Shown here: positions 15,895 to 23,337 of the stretch, piece after piece | Position numbering within the stretch: position 1 is the stretch's first letter | Layout of the letters: each line of letters begins with the position of its first letter | Assembly (NCBI GenBank): GCA_900553465.1 | Contig: USDT01000003.1 | Location: 65,534-129,533 of the forward strand | Length of the DNA stretch: 64,000 bases | DNA from: an uncultured Prevotella sp. | GTDB lineage: Bacteria; Bacteroidota; Bacteroidia; Bacteroidales; Bacteroidaceae | Direction: 5' to 3' | Translations under genes and position numbers: made by a program | Notes under the pieces: model-generated | Told to the model about the DNA's origin: nothing | The model's input: only the letters and a program-made list of their open reading frames with translations | The model's database searches: none

Positions 15895-16869
15895 TCAATA
15901 ACCTGGATCATCATCATTATTAGCTGGCGCAACACTGGAATGAGATACGTTCTCATAAGCTACAGATTCAGCATCTATCACCTTAACAGGCTGATCATCT
16001 ACCTGTAGTACATTATCATCATAACTTTCACCAGCAAAATCATTAGCAATAGCATTCTGCATTTCGATAGACAAGTAGCCATATTTACTTAGTAAAATTC
16101 GGATAACAGTCTTAATCGCCATACCGTGAAAGTTACCCATCCATCCTACAGTATTACTATCTGGCATAACAGGAGCACTTGCAAGTGCTATGAGACTTTC
16201 CACTGTAGTGTCTCTTTTAAGCCCCTTAGAGTACTTCTTAGCGTGCGTTGCCATCTGTTCAACCGTCATGTACAAAGTCTTAGAAAAGCCATTTAGAAGT
16301 TCAAAATAGCAGAAGTAACCAACAACCTTATCAGACAGCTTTTCTCCATCGAAAGCAATCTCACCAGTCAACTTATTGACCTTTCTTAGTTCACCCTCAT
16401 ATACAGCATCAGCATTCAGAGTTCTGTATTGACCTGTACGCATAGCAAGCTGTATATAACCTTTGTACCCCATCTGAAATGTTGGTACCATCACCTTATC
16501 ATAAACAGGCTTTCCAGTATTCGGATTTATAACAGCATTCCCATTCTGATCAATCCTTTTGACTGATAAGTTATATGGAATGATATAGGCATACCCAAGA
16601 GCCTTGTTAATTGGCAAATGTAATACCGCTGCTTTCAGAGCCTCGGTAACAACCGTTTTAGGATCGCATAGCTGGAGGTTGCTGTCTCCATTATATAGAT
16701 CTATAACAGAAGCTACAAATGTTCCAGAGCTCTTTCCCAAAGCATTCTTAAACTGAGCCTGAACACTCTCTGCATTGAGAATACCTTTCAGGACATCTAC
16801 CTTTTTGGGCTGTTTTGCAACCGCCCCACCATTTGCAGTCACCTGGACTGCTGTTGATTGTGTAGTCAT
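15895..16869 (-). CDS. recT: RecT-family single-strand annealing recombinase
   Basis: The 324-residue protein shows the RecT core: LQLCDPKTVVTEALKAAVLH followed by LPINKALGYAYIIPY, then PTFQMGYKGYIQLAMRTGQY. It anneals complementary single strands during phage recombination. It is followed by the MBL-fold enzyme and NinB-like protein and preceded by an SbcC-like ATPase, forming one leftward recombination operon. The C-terminus is acidic and low in complexity (SSVAPANNDDDPGY), common in RecT proteins. Confidence 0.88.
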   Translation of the reverse strand: MTTQSTAVQVTANGGAVAKQPKKVDVLKGILNAESVQAQFKNALGKSSGTFVASVIDLYNGDSNLQLCDPKTVVTEALKAAVLHLPINKALGYAYIIPYNLSVKRIDQNGNAVINPNTGKPVYDKVMVPTFQMGYKGYIQLAMRTGQYRTLNADAVYEGELRKVNKLTGEIAFDGEKLSDKVVGYFCYFELLNGFSKTLYMTVEQMATHAKKYSKGLKRDTTVESLIALASAPVMPDSNTVGWMGNFHGMAIKTVIRILLSKYGYLSIEMQNAIANDFAGESYDDNVLQVDDQPVKVIDAESVAYENVSHSSVAPANNDDDPGY

Positions 16870-16875
16870 ATCTTA

Positions 16876-18837
16876 TTAGTTTACAGTTAGTTTATCTTTT
16901 GACACAACCAGGTTTATAACCTGAGATATAGTAGGAATAATCTTGTTAACAGATTCGCTGTTATCAATAAAGATCGGTGCAGAAACGCCCTTATATTTAC
17001 ATATTGCATTGATAATATCAAGACCAGCATTAACCTTACCAGCAGTGTTAACATCAGGATAAGGAGTACCGTTTACAGTGCAAACACATGTAAGTTTTTC
17101 ACCTCCATTTAATTGTTCTGTAACGAATGAGAAGCTAACCACTTCAAACATACTATTGATCTTTTCAATGAGCTTTGCATCCTTATCCTTTTGGAATGAC
17201 ATTACTGTAAATTCCCATTTTTCAAGATCAGCTTTTGCCTGGTTATTCTGGATTCTCTTTTCCTCCAGTTCCTCAATTTCCTTTTTAGCTCGTTCAATCT
17301 GATCACGCTTAGCAAGTCTCTTGTACAACTCCTGGATATTATCATCCAATGATGATTTAGCAAAACGAAGTTCGCTAACATCTACAGGCTTAGATTCAAT
17401 ATTAAGCTGATTATTAAGATCAGCTATTTCATTATTCAAACTGATACATGTAGGATCATTCTTAATCATTGCATCAACATCAGGAACTTCTGGCATATTT
17501 GCTTTCTGAACTTCAATCTCCCTCTCAATCAATACAATCCTATCCTCAGATTCCTTGATCTTAGAAATAATACTATCACGCTCAGCCTCTTTCTTCTTTT
17601 TCAATTCAACCAGTGAAAAACCTTTGTCCTTATTTTCTTTTAATCTTTTAGCCTTATTCTGATTGAAATTAGCAAGCAGCTCATTCTGCTTAGCTTCAAT
17701 ATCATCAACCTCTAACTGACGTTTACATGTAGGACAAACAAATGCACCCTCTGGGTATTGTATTGTTTCTGCATTGATTTTCCTGTATTCATTTCTCAGC
17801 ACCGACAAAGTATCTTCTATTCTCTGTATTTCTGATTCACAGTTTGACAAAGAACTACGATTCAATTCAAGATCTCTTGTTTCAGACTTATGATTATACT
17901 CCAGATCTTTCAATTTCATCATAACCTCGTTTCTTTCAGCCCCAGCAGATGCCCTTATTTCATTCTGGCGATTGACAAGTGACATTCTTTTATCACCGAT
18001 AGTTCTTTGGATTTCAAGTTTACGCTGATTTTCCTGTTCATTGATTTTTGATTTATCAGTTATCTGATTATCAATCTCAGTCAAACGCTGTTTCTTTTTC
18101 TGCAGTTCAATTTCAAGAGCTTCCCAATCTTCCGATTCTGGCATCAATCTCCTGGCTGTATCAATTTGTGATGGAATAACAGCAAGAACATCATTACATG
18201 CCTTTTTCTTAGCTGCCACTTCTTTTGAGAACTGGGAAAGGCTTCTTCCAGACAACTGAGCCAACAGCTCAATATATTCAGGTTTTATAGCAGCTACTTC
18301 ATCATCAGAGATACCACCTGCCATATCAAAAAGAAGTTCCTTTTGCGCATCTACTTTTAATGAAATGAAGTAGAAAGGATTTGTTATCATTCTGAAAATA
18401 TCCTCAGTAAGAATAGCAGCTACCTCACTCTCATATTCTTTCTTTGTTGCCAGCTTTACATCGTTGAGATAAAATTCAGTCTCATGGTTCTTTAGAGTTT
18501 CCTCAGTAGTACCCCTGGGCTTAACCCATTTCTCAACATAGTTACGCTGTAACTTCATTTCTTTTCCATCTACACTAATAACACCAGTAACAGAATGTTC
18601 CAAGTGTAGAATAGGTTTCTTTGTCAACGGATCAATAGTTTTGATATTGAAATTACTATCAGATCTTCCAGTGCTATCCTTACCAAATAACAGCCATGTG
18701 AAAGCATCAAAAATAGTAGTCTTTCCAGTTCCATTATCTCCACTAATTATAGTCCTTTGATCAGTGAATACAACTTCCAGGTTTCTCACGCCCTTGAAAT
18801 TTACAAGGATCAATGATTTCAGTTTTATTTCTCTCAT
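16876..18837 (-). CDS. SbcC/Rad50-like AAA ATPase with zinc hook
   Basis: The N-terminal FKGVRNLEV and Walker A SGDNGTGKTT (about 32-41) form half an ABC-type head; the C-terminal part with SAPIFIDNSESVNKI gives the Walker B-like end. Between them run long coiled coils broken by a zinc hook CPTCKR at about residues 367-372. At 653 residues it is short for SbcC but normal for phage versions. No SbcD nuclease follows; RecT and an MBL-fold enzyme do. It probably organises DNA ends for recombination or repair. Confidence 0.85.
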   Translation of the reverse strand: MREIKLKSLILVNFKGVRNLEVVFTDQRTIISGDNGTGKTTIFDAFTWLLFGKDSTGRSDSNFNIKTIDPLTKKPILHLEHSVTGVISVDGKEMKLQRNYVEKWVKPRGTTEETLKNHETEFYLNDVKLATKKEYESEVAAILTEDIFRMITNPFYFISLKVDAQKELLFDMAGGISDDEVAAIKPEYIELLAQLSGRSLSQFSKEVAAKKKACNDVLAVIPSQIDTARRLMPESEDWEALEIELQKKKQRLTEIDNQITDKSKINEQENQRKLEIQRTIGDKRMSLVNRQNEIRASAGAERNEVMMKLKDLEYNHKSETRDLELNRSSLSNCESEIQRIEDTLSVLRNEYRKINAETIQYPEGAFVCPTCKRQLEVDDIEAKQNELLANFNQNKAKRLKENKDKGFSLVELKKKKEAERDSIISKIKESEDRIVLIEREIEVQKANMPEVPDVDAMIKNDPTCISLNNEIADLNNQLNIESKPVDVSELRFAKSSLDDNIQELYKRLAKRDQIERAKKEIEELEEKRIQNNQAKADLEKWEFTVMSFQKDKDAKLIEKINSMFEVVSFSFVTEQLNGGEKLTCVCTVNGTPYPDVNTAGKVNAGLDIINAICKYKGVSAPIFIDNSESVNKIIPTISQVINLVVSKDKLTVN

Positions 18838-18838
18838 A

Positions 18839-19123
18839 TTACTTGTTAATAATTGAATTGATTTTTTCTGATTTATCAGCAGCTAATAGATCTGCCATTG
18901 AATAGAGAACTTTGGATCTACTACTACTTCCAGATCTCATAGGTGATATAGTTCCATTACACACCCACCTTTTTACTCTGCATTCCTGGAATACTCTGTA
19001 TGCCTCACGTTGAGAAATTAGATCTTCACCTGGTTTAGTCTGCTTTACATAGTTTGCAGCCCCAAGTTCAGCCATTTCCTTACAGATATTCTTTATTTCG
19101 TATAGTTCCAAAGTTATAGCCAT
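18839..19123 (-). CDS. Excisionase-like small HTH protein (tentative)
   Basis: The 94-residue protein has LISQREAYRVFQECRVKRWV followed by a basic wing (RSGSSSRSKVLYSMADLLAA), a MerR/excisionase-like winged-helix pattern. It begins one base after the membrane-protein gene and ends just before the SbcC-like gene. It may bind phage DNA as an excisionase or early regulator. The assignment is tentative. Confidence 0.5.
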   Translation of the reverse strand: MAITLELYEIKNICKEMAELGAANYVKQTKPGEDLISQREAYRVFQECRVKRWVCNGTISPMRSGSSSRSKVLYSMADLLAADKSEKINSIINK

Positions 19124-19124
19124 A

Positions 19125-19334
19125 TTACTTACCCCTCATTCGTTTGAAATAAGATCTAACACTCTCTGTTCCATACATATCATCTGTATAGAATACATAA
19201 GAAAGCAGCAAACAAAAAAAAGCTGAAAAGAAGTGCCACCAGGCATAGAAAAAGATTGCTCCAATTAGAGCGATAATACCAAAGGCAAATGATATTACCC
19301 CTTGTACTAAATTCATTAAAGTTTCTGATTTCAT
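19125..19334 (-). CDS. Small phage membrane protein
   Basis: Start MKSETLMNLVQGVISFAFG avoids overlap with the regulator gene; a longer frame exists. It has two hydrophobic helices (about 8-30 and 30-50, FFYAWWHFFSAFFCLLLSYV) and a basic tail (SVRSYFKRMRGK). It lies directly downstream of the Cro-like gene. No family is recognised. Confidence 0.55.
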   Translation of the reverse strand: MKSETLMNLVQGVISFAFGIIALIGAIFFYAWWHFFSAFFCLLLSYVFYTDDMYGTESVRSYFKRMRGK

Positions 19335-19347
19335 CGGTGTTGCATTT

Positions 19348-19566
19348 TTAGTTGTTAAACAATTCGTTTTCTGGTACTCCAAGTTCTTTAGATATTATGG
19401 AGATTTTGAGTGCATCAGGCTTTTGAGTGCCTGCCAGCCAGCATCTAACAGTAGTAGGGTGTACCTTGCAGATTTCTGCCATCCTCCTAACAAAGTCAGC
19501 TTTTGGTGCTTCAACCTTTCGGTTCGGTAGTCGGTCATAAATTTTTCTGAATGTACTTTTTTTCAT
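19348..19566 (-). CDS. Cro-like helix-turn-helix repressor
   Basis: A 72-residue HTH protein with ADFVRRMAEICKVHPTTVRC followed by WLAGTQKPDALKISIISKEL, the Cro/CI fold. It is the first gene of the long leftward operon and faces the S24 repressor gene, the standard Cro position. It likely binds the shared control region at 19.57-19.75 kb to favour the lytic programme. Confidence 0.75.
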   Translation of the reverse strand: MKKSTFRKIYDRLPNRKVEAPKADFVRRMAEICKVHPTTVRCWLAGTQKPDALKISIISKELGVPENELFNN

Positions 19567-19606
19567 TTTTTACTCGGTTTAATACGTTCGGCAAACACAT
19601 TTTAGC

Positions 19607-19647
19607 TATATTTGCACCATTACTATTATTATCGTGTTGCAAATATA
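19607..19647. promoter_or_regulatory. Face-to-face promoters of the lysogeny switch
   Basis: TATATTTG on the plus strand (19607-19614) and TATATTTG on the minus strand (19647-19640) both match the Bacteroidetes -7 box. Predicted start sites, near 19621 rightward and 19633 leftward, converge, so the two polymerases would collide. Both regulator genes are preceded by a near-identical GTAAAAAATGA start context. The rightward transcript has a leader of about 130 bases. Confidence 0.5.
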
Positions 19648-19753
19648 CAGAATTTAATTCTAATAAAACAAGAATTTACGGAGTTATTTTCAGAATATTT
19701 TGCACAAAAAATGTAACACTTTGATTTTCAATTAGAAATAAACTCGGTAAAAA

Positions 19754-20416
19754 ATGAGCAAAACAAAAGATAGATTACTGGAGTTTCTGAAATACAAGAA
19801 GCTCGGACAACAGAAATTTGAAATATCTATAGGGATGAGTAACGGATGGGCAAACAAGGTCGGTGACAACATACGTGAAACCACACTAAATAAGATAAAA
19901 GAAGTTTATCCAGAATTAAACATAGCATGGCTTAAGGCTGGTATTGGCTCAATGCTTATCAATGGAGATAATGAGGTAACTTTAGAAACTCCAGAAGATG
20001 ATAACCAGGAAACGACTGCAAAGCTCGTACCCCTTTTGCCGATAGCAGCACAAGGTGGAAGTCTTAACGATTTTGTTGTATCAGTAAAAGATAGTGATTG
20101 TGAAAAGGTAGTATCTCCGATAAAAGGTGCTCAGTTTGCTATGCCTGTAAGTGGTGATAGTATGTCTCCAGAATATCCTAACGGATCACAGATCTTTATC
20201 AAACGTATAAATGAAAAGGCATTTATAGAGTGGGGTAAGGTGTATGTACTTGACACTTGCAACGGAACAGTTATAAAGATACTGGTTCCGTCTGAAAAAG
20301 ATGGATATGTTCGCTGTTTATCAATCAATAAAGATCCTATCTTTGCACCATTTGATGTTTCCTGGAGTGACGTTTATGGAGTGTACAGAGTTCTATTATG
20401 TATGTCAGTAAAATAA
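19754..20416 (+). CDS. CI-like phage repressor with S24 peptidase domain
   Basis: The N-terminal HTH (LGQQKFEISIGMSNGWANKV) is followed by a C-terminal S24/LexA domain: PVSGDSMSPEYPNGSQIFIK has the catalytic Ser, and GTVIKILVPS the Lys. The segment PLLPIAAQGGSLNDF is the likely self-cleavage region. It keeps the prophage silent until DNA damage triggers RecA-assisted cleavage. It reads away from the Cro-like gene and starts a short rightward operon with three more genes. Confidence 0.85.
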   Translation: MSKTKDRLLEFLKYKKLGQQKFEISIGMSNGWANKVGDNIRETTLNKIKEVYPELNIAWLKAGIGSMLINGDNEVTLETPEDDNQETTAKLVPLLPIAAQGGSLNDFVVSVKDSDCEKVVSPIKGAQFAMPVSGDSMSPEYPNGSQIFIKRINEKAFIEWGKVYVLDTCNGTVIKILVPSEKDGYVRCLSINKDPIFAPFDVSWSDVYGVYRVLLCMSVK

Positions 20417-20422
20417 ACAGTC

Positions 20423-20614
20423 ATGGAAAAGTATTACACAATGGTAATGGATCTCTATAGGGATGCCATTACAGGAAATTACCAGGTAAATCAATCTACA
20501 GAAGTAAAAAAAGAGTTGTATTGTGCCATAACAGCATCCAGGATAAAAGGAGAAAAAACAGAGGTGCTGGAGGACTTAATCAAGAGAATTAACGAACTGG
20601 AGGAAAAACAATGA
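20423..20614 (+). CDS. Small phage hypothetical protein in the repressor operon
   Basis: A 63-residue helical protein (MEKYYTMVMDLYRDAITGNY, ending LEDLIKRINELEEKQ, a short coiled coil). It starts six bases after the repressor stop and overlaps the lipoprotein gene by four bases, so it belongs to the lysogen-expressed operon. No family is recognised. Confidence 0.55.
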   Translation: MEKYYTMVMDLYRDAITGNYQVNQSTEVKKELYCAITASRIKGEKTEVLEDLIKRINELEEKQ

Positions 20615-20928
20615 AAAAAACTATATTAGCAGCATTGATGGTTGCATTCTTATCAGGATGCTCAAAAGAGGATAACACTGTTACAATAACTAATTTATCA
20701 GGTAAATCCTGGTATGAGACACAGGTTTGGTTCCGACAAACAGAAGATGGTGAGTTGTCTGGATATACAGAGGTAGGAACTGTTGATGTCGGATCAACAT
20801 GTGTTGTTGAAACAGATGATCCTATTTTCTATATATATGCAAAAGATAATAGAGGGAAAATGATCATGTCTAAAAACATACATATCAATGGAAGCAAAGC
20901 CACAGTTAATGAAAGTGATTTATACTAA
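20611..20928 (+). CDS. Lysogen-expressed lipoprotein
   Basis: The signal MKKTILAALMVAFLSGCSKE has a lipobox (LSGC) with the lipidated Cys at 17. The mature part (about 88 residues) is beta-rich (TVTITNLSGKSWYETQVWF). Being in the repressor operon it is made by the lysogen and may alter the cell surface, for example to block other phages. This role is inference. It overlaps both neighbours by one to four bases. Confidence 0.7.
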   Translation: MKKTILAALMVAFLSGCSKEDNTVTITNLSGKSWYETQVWFRQTEDGELSGYTEVGTVDVGSTCVVETDDPIFYIYAKDNRGKMIMSKNIHINGSKATVNESDLY

Positions 20929-21185
20929 TGAATACAAATGTGAGCAAACAAATTATAGAAAGGTTTTATTCAGCCTTGGATGCAATAATAGAAGCAAAAA
21001 AGATCAGAGGCGTAAACACATATTGTAGGCTGTATGATATAGACAGGAGAAACTTTATAGCACAAAGAAAAGATCTTGATCGTGGTTGGTTTCAGGTTTC
21101 CTGGTTACAGCCCATGGTACGTGAATATGGAGTGAGTGCGAAATGGCTACTTACAGGATTTGGAAAGATGTTTGACAATAACTAA
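20928..21185 (+). CDS. Small HTH protein related to CI N-terminal domains
   Basis: The 85-residue protein has VNTYCRLYDIDRRNFIAQRK followed by VREYGVSAKWLLTGFGKMF, like the HTH part of Bacteroidetes CI repressors without the peptidase. It shares its ending (WLxxGxGxM) with the CI protein upstream. It may modulate the same operators or the palindrome array that follows. The gene ends at a terminator whose stem includes its stop codon. Confidence 0.6.
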   Translation: MNTNVSKQIIERFYSALDAIIEAKKIRGVNTYCRLYDIDRRNFIAQRKDLDRGWFQVSWLQPMVREYGVSAKWLLTGFGKMFDNN

Positions 21186-21209
21186 AGCGGTACCTTTTGG
21201 TATCGCTTT
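21184..21209 (+). terminator. Terminator of the repressor operon
   Basis: AAAGCGGTACC and GGTATCGCTTT form an 11-bp stem with one wobble pair and a 4-base loop, followed by TTCTTTC. The stem begins at the stop codon of the small HTH gene. Confidence 0.8.
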
Positions 21210-21292
21210 TTCTTTCCCCCTACACCCCCTATCTTTATACATATACAACATTATTATAATATATATAATATATATAGTATAGTGTTTATTAT

Positions 21293-21648
21293 TTTGCTTA
21301 AGCAAATTAGAACTATGCTATATTTGATTATCAGACTATTATAAATTTTTGCTTAGGCAAATTTATACAGTGTCGTTTTTTTTGTTTAAGCAAAACAAAG
21401 ATAGATTTTCACTGATTATCAGTCAATTACGTTTTTTTGCTTAGGCAAACAGTTTTGCTTAATCAAATTGTAATATTCCTAATGCTGATTATCAGATATT
21501 TATAAAGTTTTGCTTAAGCAAAATACATATTTTAGTTAGTAAAATCACGGTGAAATATTTTGCTTAAGCAAATAGATATATATCTATCTTTGTTTTTCAA
21601 TTAGTTACATATATTTGCTTAGGCAAACATTATTTTTGCTTAAGCAAA
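21293..21648. repeat. Array of nine TTTGCTTAAGCAAA palindromes in 69-bp modules
   Basis: Palindrome starts: 21293, 21348, 21381, 21436, 21454, 21509, 21559, 21614 and 21635. The first eight form four pairs, each with centres exactly 55 bp apart. Inside each pair a second palindrome-like box (CTGATTATCAG or close) sits 17 bases after the first and 13 bases before the second palindrome; the box in pair 4 is degraded (TTGTTTTTCAA). The ninth copy overlaps the last codons of the integrase gene. The array lies between the convergent repressor operon and integrase gene. It is a candidate binding site for a phage DNA-binding protein (ParB, regulator or recombination protein). Confidence 0.85.
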
Positions 21649-22904
21649 ACAGGCTCATCTACCTTAGACAGATCCAGTGAAAGAAGATCCAGGACTTTCC
21701 TGTTTGCCTGGTCTATAGGATCCCAGCTTTTCTTTATATATATGTCTGTTACTCTCATAGAATCATCCACATGGTTTAATGCAGTATGAACAGTATATTT
21801 GTCAACACCTGCATCATTCGCTGCTATTGTAGCCCAGCTATGACGAGCTGCGTAAAACTCCAGATCGTCAACACCTATCAATGCACCAATCTTTTTCAAT
21901 CCCTTGTTAATGGCAGCACTTAATGTATCCATATTAGAATACATCTTATAAAACCTGAACACCCTTTCACCTGATGGAGCTCTGTATTTCTCAATAAGAG
22001 GCTGTATCTCTGGTTCAACTTTGATGGATATTTCAGCGTTATCTATTCTGCGTTCTTTTGTTTTAGTTCTCTGATACGTGATCCTGCCATTCTTATAATC
22101 GGTACAATTAAATAAATCAACACCATTCATTCCTACAAGGCAAAAGCTGATCAGGAATATATCTCTTGCAAAGTTAAACCTATTGGTTCCAGGTTGCAGA
22201 ATTGTAGTATAATCAAGATCAGCGATAGCTTTAATCTGTTCAACGGTTAAAGCTCTTTTCCTGGCTGCTGGCAGCTTCGGAAAATCAATATGGTTGAAAG
22301 GAGAATTTGGGATCCTTATAATACCAGCATCCTCATCATTGAACTCTTTTTTTGCCCTGTTGTGGATAGCTCTCATCCTATTCAGGTAGTTATGTGTTGA
22401 ATACCCCCTTGTTACATTTGGCTGGCTTGCTATCCATGAAGCCCAATCCTGGAGGAACTTTGCAGTTATCTCAGAGATCATAACCTTGTCACGTCCGACA
22501 AACTTAACCAGGGAATTGATAGCACACACATAGCTGTTGGCATTTCCAGTGTGCCCTGTAGATCTCATTCTTTCTATCTCTTTCCAGGTATAAGCTACAA
22601 AGTCAAGCTCAAATTTACCTGGTGTATCATTTGTTATAAGATCAACCACCTGCTCAATGGTCATATCCTTAAGCCTCTCACCAACACGATCACAAGCTGA
22701 TCTGTATTTCCGAATCAGCCCATCCGTCAAATCTATGTATGTTTGATTTTTTATCTTAAGTGAGCGAGTAAGATCCTTTTGGGTAACATACCAAACTGTA
22801 GCCAGGTATTTCTTTTTCTTGTTATGAGTAACCCTTATCTTTATATTATAGGTACCATCTTCCTTTTTCTGGTGAGCATAAACTTCTGCTTTGAATGTAG
22901 CCAT
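21630..22904 (-). CDS. int: Phage tyrosine integrase
   Basis: This 424-residue recombinase has the Bacteroidetes layout: an N-terminal arm-binding domain (KAEVYAHQKKEDGTYNIKIR), a SAM-like core-binding domain (about 105-200), and a catalytic domain. Seen are YAARHSWATIAAND, ALNHVDDSMRVTDIYIKK with the probable nucleophile Tyr, and LTVEQIKAIADLD at its start. The first catalytic Arg position reads GMNGVDL, so Asn replaces it; related Bacteroides integrases also vary there. It would integrate the phage at the nearby tRNA-Arg. Its 3' end is overlapped by the last palindrome of the array. Confidence 0.9.
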   Translation of the reverse strand: MATFKAEVYAHQKKEDGTYNIKIRVTHNKKKKYLATVWYVTQKDLTRSLKIKNQTYIDLTDGLIRKYRSACDRVGERLKDMTIEQVVDLITNDTPGKFELDFVAYTWKEIERMRSTGHTGNANSYVCAINSLVKFVGRDKVMISEITAKFLQDWASWIASQPNVTRGYSTHNYLNRMRAIHNRAKKEFNDEDAGIIRIPNSPFNHIDFPKLPAARKRALTVEQIKAIADLDYTTILQPGTNRFNFARDIFLISFCLVGMNGVDLFNCTDYKNGRITYQRTKTKERRIDNAEISIKVEPEIQPLIEKYRAPSGERVFRFYKMYSNMDTLSAAINKGLKKIGALIGVDDLEFYAARHSWATIAANDAGVDKYTVHTALNHVDDSMRVTDIYIKKSWDPIDQANRKVLDLLSLDLSKVDEPVLLKQK

Positions 22905-22943
22905 ATATTTGTTTCTGTAGAATATTTGTAGAACTTTTCACAG

Positions 22944-22951
22944 CAAATATA
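22944..22951 (-). promoter_or_regulatory. -7 box of a probable integrase promoter
   Basis: On the minus strand TATATTTG fits TAnnTTTG and would start transcription about 35 bases before the integrase start codon. The -33 box is weak. Confidence 0.35.
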
Positions 22952-22974
22952 TGTCTTTTTTGCGGTAAATGCAG

Positions 22975-23009
22975 AAAAAAGGCTCACCCTTTTTTTACAA
23001 GGATGAGCC
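22975..23009 (-). terminator. Terminator of the tRNA-Arg gene
   Basis: GGCTCACCCTT and AAGGATGAGCC form an 11-bp stem with one mismatch. On the minus strand the hairpin is followed by TTTTTT, directly after the tRNA 3' end. Confidence 0.8.
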
Positions 23010-23015
23010 ATCAGG

Positions 23016-23087
23016 TAGCTCCGAGGGGAATCGAACCCCTATCTAAAATTTAGGAAATTCTTGTTCTATCCGTTGAACTACAGAGCC
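23016..23087 (-). tRNA. tRNA-Arg (anticodon CCU)
   Basis: The 72-base gene folds as a full cloverleaf: acceptor GGCTCTG/CGGAGCT, D arm GTTC-GAAC, anticodon stem AGAAT/ATTTT with loop TTCCTAA (CCT), T arm AGGGG-TTCGATT-CCCCT, discriminator A. No CCA is encoded. It lies at the prophage edge, so its 3' half may have been supplied by the phage, or the whole gene may be phage-borne. Confidence 0.9.
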
Positions 23088-23150
23088 TTATGGAATAACC
23101 TATATTCCTATTTGTTGTTTATAACCCAATGTCAATGGAATAAATGTCTA

Positions 23151-23207
23151 TTTCGGAAACCTAATGTTTAGGAAACCTCCGTTCTATCCATTTAACTATA
23201 GGAGCCC
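23151..23207 (-). pseudogene. Broken tRNA-Arg copy beside the intact one
   Basis: It starts GGGCTCC and keeps a D arm (GGATAGAAC) and an anticodon region with TTTCCTAAA in common with the intact gene. The T arm and 3' acceptor half are not recognisable. It fits a tRNA split by integration within the anticodon loop, or a relic of an older event. Confidence 0.6.
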
Positions 23208-23337
23208 TTTTATCAGTTGCAAAGGTACAATTTTTTCAGAGAATAACATTAAAATTGCATACACATTATTTTATCAGATATTTTTTTTCTGTTACAGAAT
23301 TAAACTTTGACGTTCCGTTTACGTCAAAAAGACCGTT

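Larger units (their letters stand above)
1..23150. mobile_element. Prophage, right-hand part (siphovirus-like), integrated next to tRNA-Arg
   Basis: A run of tightly packed, AT-rich, mostly leftward genes encodes terminase, portal, head protein, RecT, helicase loader, S24 repressor and tyrosine integrase, which together define a temperate tailed phage. Gene order runs lysogeny, recombination, replication, DNA metabolism, packaging, head. Tail and lysis genes are not seen and must lie left of the window. The right boundary is set near the tRNA-Arg gene and a broken tRNA copy; its exact base is an inference. Base composition changes sharply to a GC-richer host after about 23.3 kb. Confidence 0.9.

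Noticed and set aside
21293..21648. CRISPR array
   Set aside because: The units are 14-bp palindromes with unequal, short gaps and a second conserved box; there are no spacers of constant length and no cas genes.
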